This document shows, in pieces, positions 7,104 through 15,646 of a stretch of DNA of 64,000 nucleotides; position 1 is the first letter of the stretch, and every line of letters starts with the position of its first letter. The stretch is from NCBI GenBank assembly GCA_005884115.1, contig VAXW01000003.1:124001-188000 (forward strand). The letters are read 5' to 3'. The notes beneath the pieces are model-generated. The model saw only the letters and a program-made list of their open reading frames with translations. It ran no database searches and was not told the DNA's origin. The DNA comes from Actinomycetota bacterium (GTDB lineage Bacteria; Actinomycetota; Thermoleophilia; Solirubrobacterales; Solirubrobacteraceae). Position numbers and translations under genes: made by a program.

Positions 7104-7429
7104 GTTTCAAGCTGTTGGTGCCAGCGGGAGAACTGACGGCCGTGAGGCGACCTGGTCAGGTGTCGTGCAGCTCGCTGCTGTGCGCGTGATCTGCCTCGCC
7201 GTACTGCGCGTCCGCGCCGCTCTCCTCCTGTTCGAAACGAGGATCTGGGTCCATGGCTTCATCCCTGAGAAGTGACCGCGCTAGGAGCTGGTCCTCACGC
7301 GCTGAGGCCGCCGCCGAGATCGCAGCCGCCAGGCGACGCGCGCACGAGCGGTGAGCTCGCGAGGCGCTTGAGCCCCGTGCGGGCGGGTAAAAGCCAAGAA
7401 AGTCCTCGCGAGTGAAAGGTGATTTGAAA
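7104..7429 (+). other. Intergenic stretch, no confident gene
   Basis: Two overlapping micro-ORFs are visible and neither is compelling. One is forward, ATG 7253 to 7354, with an Ala/Arg helix (AEAAAEIAAARRRAHER). The other is reverse, ATG 7254 to 7156, very acidic. The starts lie on opposite strands of the same CCATGG. The last 20 bases hold the ribosome binding site of the next gene. Confidence 0.4.
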
Positions 7430-7777
7430 ATGCCGCCACGCGGAGTCCGCAAGGGCACCAAGCGTGCCCGCCAGTACGAGCACATCAAGGCGAGCCAGCG
7501 CACACGCGGCTCCTCCGAGAGCAGGGCCGAGGAGATAGCCGCCCGCACGGTCAACAAGGAGCGAGCCCGCGGCGGCGAAGCGCGCAGCCGCTCGCGCACC
7601 TCAACGCGCGACATCTCCTCGGGGCGGCGCGGCGGCCTGCGCTCGGGCAAAGCCGGCCCCCGCGGTCGCACGCGCGACCAGCTCTACGCAGAGGCGCGCC
7701 ACCTCGGCGTCGAAGGTCGCTCGAAGATGAACAAGGCCCAGCTGCAGCGCGCCGTCGACCGCAAGAAGCGGCGCTAG
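7430..7777 (+). CDS. Small basic protein, Rho-N/SAP-like C-terminus
   Basis: 115 residues from ATG 7430, with AAAGGTGA as ribosome binding site. The N-terminus MPPRGVRKGTKRARQYEHIK and the segment RAEEIAARTVNKERAR are typical of a small actinobacterial family. The C-terminal 40 residues (TRDQLYAEARHLGVEGRSKMNKAQLQRAV) form a helix-turn-helix unit like the Rho termination factor N-terminal or SAP motif, which often binds nucleic acid. It is very rich in Arg, Lys and Ser. Role unknown; a nucleoid or RNA-binding function is an inference from charge and motif. Confidence 0.85.
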   Translation: MPPRGVRKGTKRARQYEHIKASQRTRGSSESRAEEIAARTVNKERARGGEARSRSRTSTRDISSGRRGGLRSGKAGPRGRTRDQLYAEARHLGVEGRSKMNKAQLQRAVDRKKRR

Positions 7778-7794
7778 CAAGAACCGCGGCGGCT

Positions 7795-8235
7795 TCAGCG
7801 CTCGTACGGCGCCGCGTCTGCCTCTCGCAGGGTGAGGCCCAGCCCAGGCCGGTCTTCGTCGGGCCTCAGCGTGCCGTGCGCCGGCTGCAGCACGCCGTCG
7901 AACAGCAGCCCCTCGATGCGCGCGTGGTCGTGGAAGTACTCGACGTGCATCAGCCGCGCGATCGCGGCGCACGCGTGGGCGTGGATCGCGGGGCTCGTAT
8001 GAGCCGAGAGCGGAATGCTGTGAACAGCGCACAGGGAGCCAATGTTGAGAAGCTCCGTGATCCCCCCACAGCGGGTCACATCGGCCTGCAGCACGTCGAC
8101 AGCTCCGGCCTCGAGCATGCGGCGGAAGTAGAAGGAGTCGTAGCCGTACTCACCGGCTGCGACTCGCATCGGCGCCGGCACGCGGTCGCGCAGCAACGCC
8201 AGGCCCTCGAGGTCATCCGATGAGACCGATCGCAC
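7795..8235 (-). pseudogene. Enolase-superfamily (mandelate racemase-like) dehydratase, 5' half missing
   Basis: The reverse strand encodes only the C-terminal part of a mandelate racemase/muconate lactonizing family protein: VSSDDLEGLALLRD, AAGEYGYDSFYF, DVLQADVTRCGGITE and IPLSAHTSPAIHAH. The Asp of QADVTRCGG and the His of SAHTS match metal/catalytic positions of sugar-acid dehydratases. About 140 of roughly 370 residues remain. Coherence ends near 8228, where sequence belonging to a GMC oxidoreductase on the other strand begins. The gene has lost its promoter and N-terminus. Confidence 0.85.
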
Positions 8236-8236
8236 G

Positions 8237-8782
8237 CGCGGCTTCGTGCGCGGCTTCTCGATCCAGACCGTTGGCCCGCTGCCGGTCAGGTGGGCAGAGC
8301 ATGTGATGGCGGAGGGTCACTGGGGCCACGCCCTGCGCGAGTACATGCGTGACTACAACCACTGGTACACCCTGGGAGTGCTCAGCGAGCTGTTGCCCCG
8401 CCCCGATAACCGGGTTACTCTGGCCGAGGAGCGGGACCGGAACGACATCCCCGTCGCGCGCCTCGACGACTACACCCAGTGCGACAACGATCGGGCGAAC
8501 GTCGCCTACGCGAAGGCGCGGCTGCTCGAAATCATGGACGCGGCCGGCGCCCAGGAGACCCTCACCATCGACCGCTACGCCCACCTCGTCGGCGGCTGCG
8601 CGATGTCCGACTCCCCCGGCCACGGGGTCGTGAACTCCGACCACCGAGCGTGGGACGTGCCGAACCTGTTCATCGCCGACGGCAGTGTGATGCCAACGCA
8701 AGGCTCGGCCAACCCAGCTCTCACGATCATGGCCCTCGCGTCACGCTTGGCAGAACGTCTGGCCGAGAAGCGGATCGGCTAA
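8237..8782 (+). pseudogene. GMC-family oxidoreductase, N-terminal two thirds missing
   Basis: About 180 residues of the C-terminal part of a glucose-methanol-choline oxidoreductase: GFVRGFSIQTVGPLPV, HWGHALREYM, LLPRPDNRVTLAEE, DRYAHLVGGCAMSD and NLFIADGSVMPTQGSANPALTIMALA. The GSANPALT segment with its Asn and the AHLVGG histidine are the conserved C-terminal FAD/active-site features. The FAD-binding GxGxxG N-terminus is absent. It begins within about 10 bp of the broken 5' end of the divergent enolase-family gene, so one deletion removed both 5' ends. Confidence 0.85.
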
Positions 8783-9145
8783 CTCAATGCTCGGTGGAGC
8801 CGGGCCGGGAGACGGCGGTGGGTCAACAACCGGCGAAGGCGGCACGGGCTGCGGCCCGGGCGAGGGGTCGGGGGTCGGCGTGGGCGGGCTCGGGTCCGGC
8901 GACGGCGGGCCTGGACCCGGCGCGGGCCGGGGCGGTGTCGGCAGCGGTGTCTCCGCCACCTCTGCCGCGGTTGCCCCCCGCGCGGCCGCGGCGTTCATAG
9001 AGAGCGCGGGCGGGTACCCACCGCACCTGCGGAGACTAGAGGGACCACTACCTTCCGATCTATCTCTATCGGACTTCACCTCGGGTTGACGCCTACCCGG
9101 GGATTCGTGCATGAAACCGTGGCCGAGAGGTCTGCAGTCCGGAGT
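8783..9145 (-). other. Low-complexity Pro-rich (reverse) / Gly-rich (forward) tract
   Basis: Between 8787 and 9000 the sequence is a run of GGCGGG-type triplets. The reverse frame 9112-8741 reads Pro/Ser/Thr repeats (PSPDPSPPTPTPDPSPG), like a cell-wall-spanning linker. The forward frame reads Gly repeats. Neither has a recognisable domain or credible start. It may be the tail of a lost surface protein. From 9000 to 9145 nothing is recognised. Confidence 0.35.
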
Positions 9146-9186
9146 TTGCCCACGATGTCCCCGGGTAGCACATGGGCGAAGGAGGT

Positions 9187-9882
9187 TTACCGAGCGGTTG
9201 CATGCTCGCGCGCGAGCGGGGGTTCCGCGCGCGCACTAACCGCGATGCCGATTCGAGGCGACGGCGGTTTCGAGCTCGGCGAGACGGCGTCGCTGAGTAC
9301 CTCGACGTAGGCAAGGCGGCTGAAGTCGTCGATCGCCACGTGGCAGTACTCCCAGCCGGCGGTCCCGCGCTTCCTGCCAGCACGGTCCATGAGGGGAGGG
9401 GTGTAGTGCTGGCGACCAGTGATGCGATAGCCCGCGCCACGCTGGATGCGGCCGAGCTTCTTGACGTCGACGTGGAGGAGCTCGCCCGGGCGTGAGCGCT
9501 CGTAGCGAACGATCTGCTCCTGGTCCAGTCGCGAGCGTTTGCCCAGACCGATGCGCGTCAGGATCCCCTCCACCGCGGTGATCGGCATCTGCAGCACCTC
9601 GGCTATCTCCGCGCCCGTCATGCGGGTGGAGCGGCGCAGCAGCGCGATCAGCGTCACGCGCTGCTCTGGCGTTGCGCTGGGCGAGCGGTGTGGGCGGCTC
9701 GAGCGATCGAGCAGGCCGGGTTCGCCCTCAATGCGGTAGCGGTCCACCCACTTGCGCGCCGTGCGGACGCTGACGTCGGCGGCCTCGGCCGCCTTCGTCA
9801 GCGTCCAGCCACCCTCTTGAACCCGCGTGGCCAGGCGACGGCGCTTGTTCAAGCTGAGCTCGGCGTTACCGTGCAATCTCAT
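9187..9882 (-). pseudogene. IS481-family transposase, truncated
   Basis: ATG 9882 opens an N-terminal HTH region typical of IS481 (RLATRVQEGGWTLTKAAEAA, VSVRTARKWVDRYR), a second HTH (ITAVEGILTRIGLG) and the start of the DDE domain (ELLHVDVKKLGRI with the first Asp, then YCHVAIDDFSRLAYVEVL). At about 9287 homology stops and the remaining frame to 9187 is unrelated. The TDNG segment with the second Asp and the catalytic Glu are absent, so it is inactive. Terminal inverted repeats could not be fixed; GATGAACAACGTCCTCAGG at 9940-9958 resembles an IS481 outer end. Confidence 0.85.
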
Positions 9883-10005
9883 CCGGTGTCCTCGTTGTGC
9901 TGATTGGCTTCGACACCTCTCAGCCTCCAAGGAGGCCCGGATGAACAACGTCCTCAGGTTCTAGAGCTAGCCGTCTCACTTGCGTGGTCGCTGTCCAGCC
10001 CTCGG

Positions 10006-10569
10006 TCAGCCTGTTCCCTCCAATAGCGAGCCCTGCAGTGGCGGATATGTGAGCGTCTCGCCTGGCCCGAGCACCGCGAATGGAGTGAGTTCGTGCGGAA
10101 CCGGCCTGCGCTCCAACCCGAGGTGCAGCACCCGCCAGCCCCGCACGAGCAGCGCGTCTGCGACAAGCCGCCGATGGCAACGGCGCCAGTTCGCCTCTGC
10201 ACACATCAGCGCGCTGATGTGCGCGCGCGCGCGGTGCGCGAGTCGCTGAAGCGCCGCCTGGAACTCCTCGCTCCTCATATGGTCGGCGTATCCGCGGAAG
10301 GCCTCGTGCTGCCAGCCAGCGTTGGGCGAGCTGCTCGTCGGGCGACGGAACCCGCCGAGCGCGGGCTCGTGTGTGTAGCTGATGCCGTGAGCCGGCAGCT
10401 CGAGAGATAGAGCATCGCTGCTGAAGTGCGGATGCCGCCTCGATCGAGGGACGGTCCTCACGTCTACGAGCTCCGTTACGCCGACCGAGCTCAGGAGGCT
10501 CCGAAGTTCGACTGGAGACCGCGTCGAGTGGCCGACCGTGTAGATGATTGGGAAATGCTGCAAGCCCAT
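10006..10569 (-). CDS. DUF488 domain protein
   Basis: 187 residues from ATG 10569. Family marks: YTVGHSTRSPVELRSLL at the start, ELVDVRTVPRSRRHPHF, YTHEPALGGFRR, FRGYADHMRSEEF, and the C-terminal LMCAEANWRRCHRRLVADAL. The Cys-Ala-Glu and Arg-Cys-His-Arg pair is the conserved core of this family, whose biochemical role is not established. Length is normal and no truncation is seen. It stands between an IS remnant and a small conserved gene on the same strand. Confidence 0.9.
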   Translation of the reverse strand: MGLQHFPIIYTVGHSTRSPVELRSLLSSVGVTELVDVRTVPRSRRHPHFSSDALSLELPAHGISYTHEPALGGFRRPTSSSPNAGWQHEAFRGYADHMRSEEFQAALQRLAHRARAHISALMCAEANWRRCHRRLVADALLVRGWRVLHLGLERRPVPHELTPFAVLGPGETLTYPPLQGSLLEGTG

Positions 10570-10738
10570 GACCAGAGTCGGATGCCTCAGTCAAAGCGCG
10601 CGCGTCGCGAGCATCTCTCGGGATTCGCACAACCCAGGGATCAGAGGGATCAAGCCTCCTTGAGGCGCTATGTGTGCGGCACTCATGTCGCTGGAGCGCT
10701 CGCCGGCAAACCGGCGGCTGGCGTGCCTTGTTCGGTGG

Positions 10739-10987
10739 CTAGCAGATCCGTTCGCGCAGGAGCTGCTTGCCCTTTTCAGCGCCCTTGCGACTCTCAGCCT
10801 GGGCGCGGCGGAAGAATTCGGCGAGCTCCTTGTCTTCGGCACGCTCCGCGTCCTGGATGTAGATCTCCAGTCGCAGGACGTTACTCAGGCACTGCTGCAG
10901 GAACCAGATGATGTTGTAGTCCTTGTCACTGGTCCCCGTAACCCCGCCGGTCTCAGTGTTCTGAGTCTCAAGCGTGGCACTCGTCAT
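10739..10987 (-). CDS. Small conserved-looking helical protein, unknown function
   Basis: 82 residues from an ATG at 10987. A polar Thr-rich N-terminus (QNTETGGVTGT) is followed by a long helical part (YNIIWFLQQCLSNVLRLEIYIQDAER, then KELAEFFRRAQAESRKGAEKGKQLL). The helix pattern resembles half of a ferritin-like bundle, but no metal-ligand set is visible. The uniform codon use and helical periodicity make it a credible gene. It is divergent from the large ATPase gene, 294 bp away; that gap contains no further gene. Confidence 0.65.
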   Translation of the reverse strand: MTSATLETQNTETGGVTGTSDKDYNIIWFLQQCLSNVLRLEIYIQDAERAEDKELAEFFRRAQAESRKGAEKGKQLLRERIC

Positions 10988-11281
10988 AACGGTCTCATCT
11001 CCTCAGCTCGGGAACGCACGCCGTGCTGGATGAACGCGCGGCACATCTCGAGTTTGTGTCTACCCGATGCCCCAACCGACAAACGGATGCGATTGCCAGC
11101 ACCGCCCACGGGTTGCGGCTGTTGTGAAGACCGCGGGATGAAGACCTCTTGGTCGGTACACACTCGCGACTCCGCGGTAGCACCAGCGCGCGTGGTCCAA
11201 GGAGGCCTACGGCAACCATCGCTGCCTTGATGCTTCCTCCCACGTCCCACCCGAGCGGCGGCGGTCGGACTAGGTGGCGAG

Positions 11282-14200
11282 GTGCTTCGCTTCCTGCTGT
11301 GGCGGTTGCTGGGGCTGCTCGCCGCGGTGCTGGCGGGCGCGTCGCTCGTGTGGCTGCTTGGCGGCGGGCCTGGCCGAGTGCTTCGCGGCCAAGGCGGGGC
11401 GCGCGGGGGCCGCCCGCCGGGCCCGACGGTCGCCAGCTCTCTTGCACGCGCGCCAGGCGCGATCTGGAGCGGGTTGCCGATCGACGGGGTGCCCCTCGCT
11501 CGGCTGCTGTTAGCGGCCGCCGCGGCGGCCGCGCTGCTCCTGGTCGCCAGCAGGTGGCGAGCGCGAGCGCGAAGGCGCTACGTACGCTTGCGCGTGGAGC
11601 CATACCGCGCCGACCACGCAAGCGTCGAGGCGCTGATCTCAGTGTTCGAGGCTCTCCACAAGCGAACGCTGCCGAGGTGGTGGCGCCGACTGGTGGCCGG
11701 TGCGCCCACCGTGTCGCTCGAGTTTCACTACACCGCCGCGAGCACAGAGGAAGCGCAGCGCGGGCGGACGCCCGAGCCGCGCGGGTCTTACGGTCGTCGC
11801 TGGCCAGGGCACGTGACAGGCCAGCAGGCTCCCTGTGCGTGGCTCGCCGTCACGTGTGTGAGCGGCGCGGAGCCGGTGGTGGAGGCGGCTCTCCGGAGCG
11901 CCTATCCGAACTGCAGCGTTGCCAGCCCTCCGGTCGCGCTGGAGGTGCCGCCGGCACTCATCCGACTGAAGAAGCAGGCTCATTTCATCACCAGGGTCTC
12001 CTCGCACGGCCGCTTCGAGCGTGAGCGCCAGCCCTCGGTGAACCGGCTGCTCACCACGATGGCGACCTGCGGTCCACCTGCGTTGGTGCAGCTGGCGCTG
12101 ACGCCCGCGCCGCTGGCCTTGGAGCGCTTCGCGAGATCGATGTACAGGCGTGCGGAGCTCGACGCGGGCGGCGGGCGTCTCGCCCGGGCGCCGGCGGCCG
12201 GGGGATCGCGGCTGCGCGACGCCGAGTTGCAGGGCGGGCTCGACCTGCAGCACCGGCCGCTGTTCTTCGTTGACATCCGCATTCTCGGCCCGACTCGAGT
12301 CGCTTGCGAGCAAGTCGCCTCCCAGCTGCGTTCCGAGGGAGCCGAGAACCAGCTGGTCGAGCGTGGAACGTGGGTGCGCCACCGCGTGCTCGGTCTTTAC
12401 GATCGCCGCGTTCGCCGCGGCGAGGGTAGCCCGTTACCGTCGCTGCGCAAGAGCGCGTTCGCGCCGAGCGAGCTTGCGGCGCTTTGGCAGATCCCGGCCA
12501 GCGACTACCTGACCGTTCCCCTCGCGCGGGCTTCAGTTCCCCTCGCACCTGCGCCACCCGCGATCATGCGACCGGCGAAGGGCGAAGGGACCCTGAGGGA
12601 CTCGCTGGGGCCGGTCTCGATCCATCCCCAGCTGCGCCGGCAGAACACGGCCGTGCCCGGGACAGTGGAGCAGGGGAAGTCGAGCTACCTGGTAGCGACG
12701 GTCGCCGAGGACCTGCGCCGCGAGCGCTGCGCGGTGATCGTGTTGGACCCGAAGGGCGACGCGGCCGACGCGGCGCTGAGCTGCGTCCCACCGCAGAGAG
12801 CGTGCACGCTGCTTGATTTCGCGCGCCCTACGTGCGGGTTCAACCCGCTCGCCGTCGATGCTCCCGCCGATGTGATCGCCGACTACGTGGTCGGGGCGCT
12901 GAGAAACCTGTTCACGGACGCCGACATCCGTGCCTCCTCGGACCGCTACCTGCGCAACGCGATCATCGCCGTGCTCGCATATGACCGCAGCTCGACAATG
13001 TGGGACGCTGCCCGGCTTCTGTCGGTCGGCGAGGAGGGCTATGCCTACCGCCGCTCGGTGGCTTCGCGGGTTCGTGCTCTGCCTGAGTACAAGGAGATCT
13101 CGGCGTTTTTCACCGCCGAGCTGACCGCCCAGCTGGCAGACGCGCGGAGCGTGACGACCTCAAAGCTCGACGCCCCGGTCAACAAGCTCGCGCGGCTGCT
13201 CAACTCGGCGTCGATCAAGCGGGTACTGCTCAACGATTCATTGCTCGTCGACTTCGACCGGGTCATCGCGACCGAAGAGGTGCTCATCGTCAAGGGTGCG
13301 CTGGGGGCGATGGGAGCAGGCAACACCTCCGTTCTCATGCAGCTGCTGATCGGAATGCTCGACGCCGCGCTTGCTCGCCAGCAAGACCTCGTGCCTGACT
13401 CCGCGCGCGTGGCCGTCGCCCTGAAGGTCGATGAGGCACCGCTGGTCATCAACCGCGGCTTCGCGGAAACCATCGCTCTCAAGCGCTCGGCAGGGCTCGA
13501 GACGGTCGCGTGCTGGCAGAGCGACGCACAGTGGACCGATCGCGATGTCCGCGATCAGCTCGATGCGCTGTTCGCGCATCGGGTCTATTTCGCAACCGGA
13601 TCGGCCCGCGAGGCGCGCGCCTCCGTGGGAATCACGATGGCGGAGTTCTCCGACACCGTAAGGCCCCGGATCGAGCATCTCTCAGCCCTGGGGCGCCCCG
13701 ATGCGCGACTGCATCTTCCAAAGCACCACGCGATCGCCAGCTGGATTACCCACGAAGGGCGGCAGGCGCCCTTCCTCGGGCGCACGGTTCCGTTGAGCGT
13801 CGACCGCGAGCGCCTGATGAGACACGCCGCAGAACAGCGCGCCCGGGGCGGGCGCCACCTGTCCGACTTTCGCCAGCCCCATTGGGACCCTGCGCAGCGG
13901 GCACCCCGCGGCGATGGTGGCGGCACGCAGGAGCCGCCCAGATTGCAGCTGCTTCCGCTCCCCGCGAGCACGGCCGAGAGCTATCGCGAGCTCGTCGAGC
14001 TCGACCGCGCGCAGAGCGTGCGCTGGGGAGGGCGGGTGCGGGTCGTGCGCGCCATCGAACCCGATGGCCTGGACCTCGAGATCCTCGCGCTGATCGTGCG
14101 CCTCGGACACGTGCTGACCAGCCAGATCCACCGGCACTTCAACCCAGCCCGCGCGATCACGACGACACAGCGCAGGCTCAAGCGGCTATCGGATGCGGGT

Positions 14201-15193
14201 CTCCTCGAACGCTTTCAGTTTCATCGCCGCGACGGTGGAGGGGTTCCGATGTGCTACGTCGCGGCCGACGCGGGTCTGCACTCGCTGCGCGCGGCCGGCA
14301 GCCTGCCGGCCGACGGTGAGGCGACCAGCGATCTCGCGTCGAGCTCCTCGCGCCTGCGCCGCGCGCGCCGCGACGTACACGCCGCCGGCTGGGCTTTAGC
14401 GCTCACGCGCGCCTTGGCCGACCGGCGTGTCGTGCTGCGAGGCGGTGCCGAATCCGCGCTCACGCCGCCAACCCACACCGACGGAGGCAGGACGCTGGCC
14501 CTCGGCCCATCGCACCTGCGGCTCCCCGGCGGACGCATCCCACACGATTTCCTCAGCACCGACGGCACAGGTCGGCGCTCTGAGGTCGAACGCTTCGACA
14601 CCCTGAGGCCACAACTGGTCATCGAGGTCGGTGCAGCGAACACCGCCGCCGGCGAGAGGGCCGAGCAGCGCGCGCAGGCCGTGCGGGAGCCACGCGCTGG
14701 CACCGCCGAGGGCGCGGGATCGCACTCGACGATCGACGTGATGGTGGAGATCGACGATCGCCTTCCTACCGGCCGCGCCGTCGGCAAGCTCGAGCGCTAC
14801 GAGCACTTCCTGGCCGGGTGGTCCGCCCACACCGCTCGCTATGGGCGCCGCATGGAGGCGGTGCCGTTAGTCGTGTTCGTGTGCCGCGACCGCGCTCGCG
14901 CTCGGCGCTGCGCCCAATGTGCAGACCCCCTGCTGCGCGCGTGTCGTGCCTATCCCGGCGAGTACCCGCACGACTGGCTGTACACGGGCAGGTCCCGAAT
15001 CCTCTTCGCAAGTGAGCGCGACGCGCATGAGGGAGTCCTCTATGCGATGGGGGTCCCGAGCCTGCCTCCCGACGTTCGTGTGACCGCGGCCGGCGGAGAC
15101 CCTCGCGCTGGATCGGTGCAGACCTGCGTGCGAGAGATCGTCGAGGCAGATCACGACCGGCCTCGCGGACCGTCGCTGGACGGCGGTCGGTGA
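11282..15193 (+). CDS. Membrane VirB4/VirD4-type ATPase fused to replication-relaxation-like domain (1303 aa)
   Basis: GTG 11282. Two membrane segments lie near residues 3-27 and 72-92. Residues 100-440 resemble the N-terminal region of VirB4/TraC-like or DUF87 conjugation proteins. The ATPase core follows: Walker A GTVEQGKSS at about 460-468, the DPKGD motif at 489-493 typical of coupling proteins, and Walker B with VDEA near 717. From about 925 a winged-helix (LEILALIVRLGHVLTSQIHRHF, then RRLKRLSDAGLLERF) begins a replication-relaxation-like region, ending in a PD-(D/E)XK-like pattern (IDVMVEIDD, GKLERYEHF near 1150-1175). Known families: VirD4/HerA ATPases pump DNA through membranes, and replication-relaxation proteins accompany actinobacterial plasmids and ICEs. 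The fusion within one chain is notable. It heads a four-gene module. Confidence 0.8.
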   Translation: MLRFLLWRLLGLLAAVLAGASLVWLLGGGPGRVLRGQGGARGGRPPGPTVASSLARAPGAIWSGLPIDGVPLARLLLAAAAAAALLLVASRWRARARRRYVRLRVEPYRADHASVEALISVFEALHKRTLPRWWRRLVAGAPTVSLEFHYTAASTEEAQRGRTPEPRGSYGRRWPGHVTGQQAPCAWLAVTCVSGAEPVVEAALRSAYPNCSVASPPVALEVPPALIRLKKQAHFITRVSSHGRFERERQPSVNRLLTTMATCGPPALVQLALTPAPLALERFARSMYRRAELDAGGGRLARAPAAGGSRLRDAELQGGLDLQHRPLFFVDIRILGPTRVACEQVASQLRSEGAENQLVERGTWVRHRVLGLYDRRVRRGEGSPLPSLRKSAFAPSELAALWQIPASDYLTVPLARASVPLAPAPPAIMRPAKGEGTLRDSLGPVSIHPQLRRQNTAVPGTVEQGKSSYLVATVAEDLRRERCAVIVLDPKGDAADAALSCVPPQRACTLLDFARPTCGFNPLAVDAPADVIADYVVGALRNLFTDADIRASSDRYLRNAIIAVLAYDRSSTMWDAARLLSVGEEGYAYRRSVASRVRALPEYKEISAFFTAELTAQLADARSVTTSKLDAPVNKLARLLNSASIKRVLLNDSLLVDFDRVIATEEVLIVKGALGAMGAGNTSVLMQLLIGMLDAALARQQDLVPDSARVAVALKVDEAPLVINRGFAETIALKRSAGLETVACWQSDAQWTDRDVRDQLDALFAHRVYFATGSAREARASVGITMAEFSDTVRPRIEHLSALGRPDARLHLPKHHAIASWITHEGRQAPFLGRTVPLSVDRERLMRHAAEQRARGGRHLSDFRQPHWDPAQRAPRGDGGGTQEPPRLQLLPLPASTAESYRELVELDRAQSVRWGGRVRVVRAIEPDGLDLEILALIVRLGHVLTSQIHRHFNPARAITTTQRRLKRLSDAGLLERFQFHRRDGGGVPMCYVAADAGLHSLRAAGSLPADGEATSDLASSSSRLRRARRDVHAAGWALALTRALADRRVVLRGGAESALTPPTHTDGGRTLALGPSHLRLPGGRIPHDFLSTDGTGRRSEVERFDTLRPQLVIEVGAANTAAGERAEQRAQAVREPRAGTAEGAGSHSTIDVMVEIDDRLPTGRAVGKLERYEHFLAGWSAHTARYGRRMEAVPLVVFVCRDRARARRCAQCADPLLRACRAYPGEYPHDWLYTGRSRILFASERDAHEGVLYAMGVPSLPPDVRVTAAGGDPRAGSVQTCVREIVEADHDRPRGPSLDGGR

Positions 15194-15646
15194 GCTCCGC
15201 TCAGAACGTCCGCCGCCTGGCGCGCGAGCGCTCGCGCCTTCAGCAGGTCAGGTGCGCAGTTGGGCCTTGCCGTAGTGCAGTCGCCACCCCTCCTTCAAGG
15301 GCAATGGCGCAGTTGCGCGACTGCCCGCAAGCCGGGCAACGGCGGCGCGCGCGCTCGCGATCTCGCACAACCAGACCAAAACCAAGCCTGACTGCGATGC
15401 CCGGCTGCGCTTCGCGGCACGGCGATGACCGCGCGGGGCTCCGCTATCCCAATCCGCGAGTAGCCTGGCTGGCTCTTCCTCTCTCACTTCCAGAACCGAT
15501 AGAGCCCGGCGAGCCTCCTAGCGGCCCGCCCGAAAGACACGAAACACGCTTGCACGCGGTTGGGCGCTAGCTTCTCACCCAGCCCGACGATCGCTCGAGC
15601 GACCTCGAAGAGCGAGCACTCCGTCGCGAAGCGCCCACCTCCGAGA
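15194..15646 (+). other. Gap inside the ATPase module, no supported gene
   Basis: About 450 bp. A GTG overlaps the stop of the preceding gene (15190) and opens a 126-codon frame, but the product is Arg/Pro/Ser-rich without structure, and the reverse frames are no better. TTG 15560 is an alternative, longer start for the next gene. No hairpin terminator was noticed. Confidence 0.4.

Noticed and set aside
8787..9089. Gly-rich 100-aa forward ORF
   Set aside because: Pure low-complexity translation of a GGC/GGG tract; the reverse Pro-rich reading is equally open and neither has a domain.
11149..12024. Overlapping forward and reverse frames at the start of the 1303-aa gene
   Set aside because: Only the 1303-aa frame shows membrane segments and continues into ATPase motifs.
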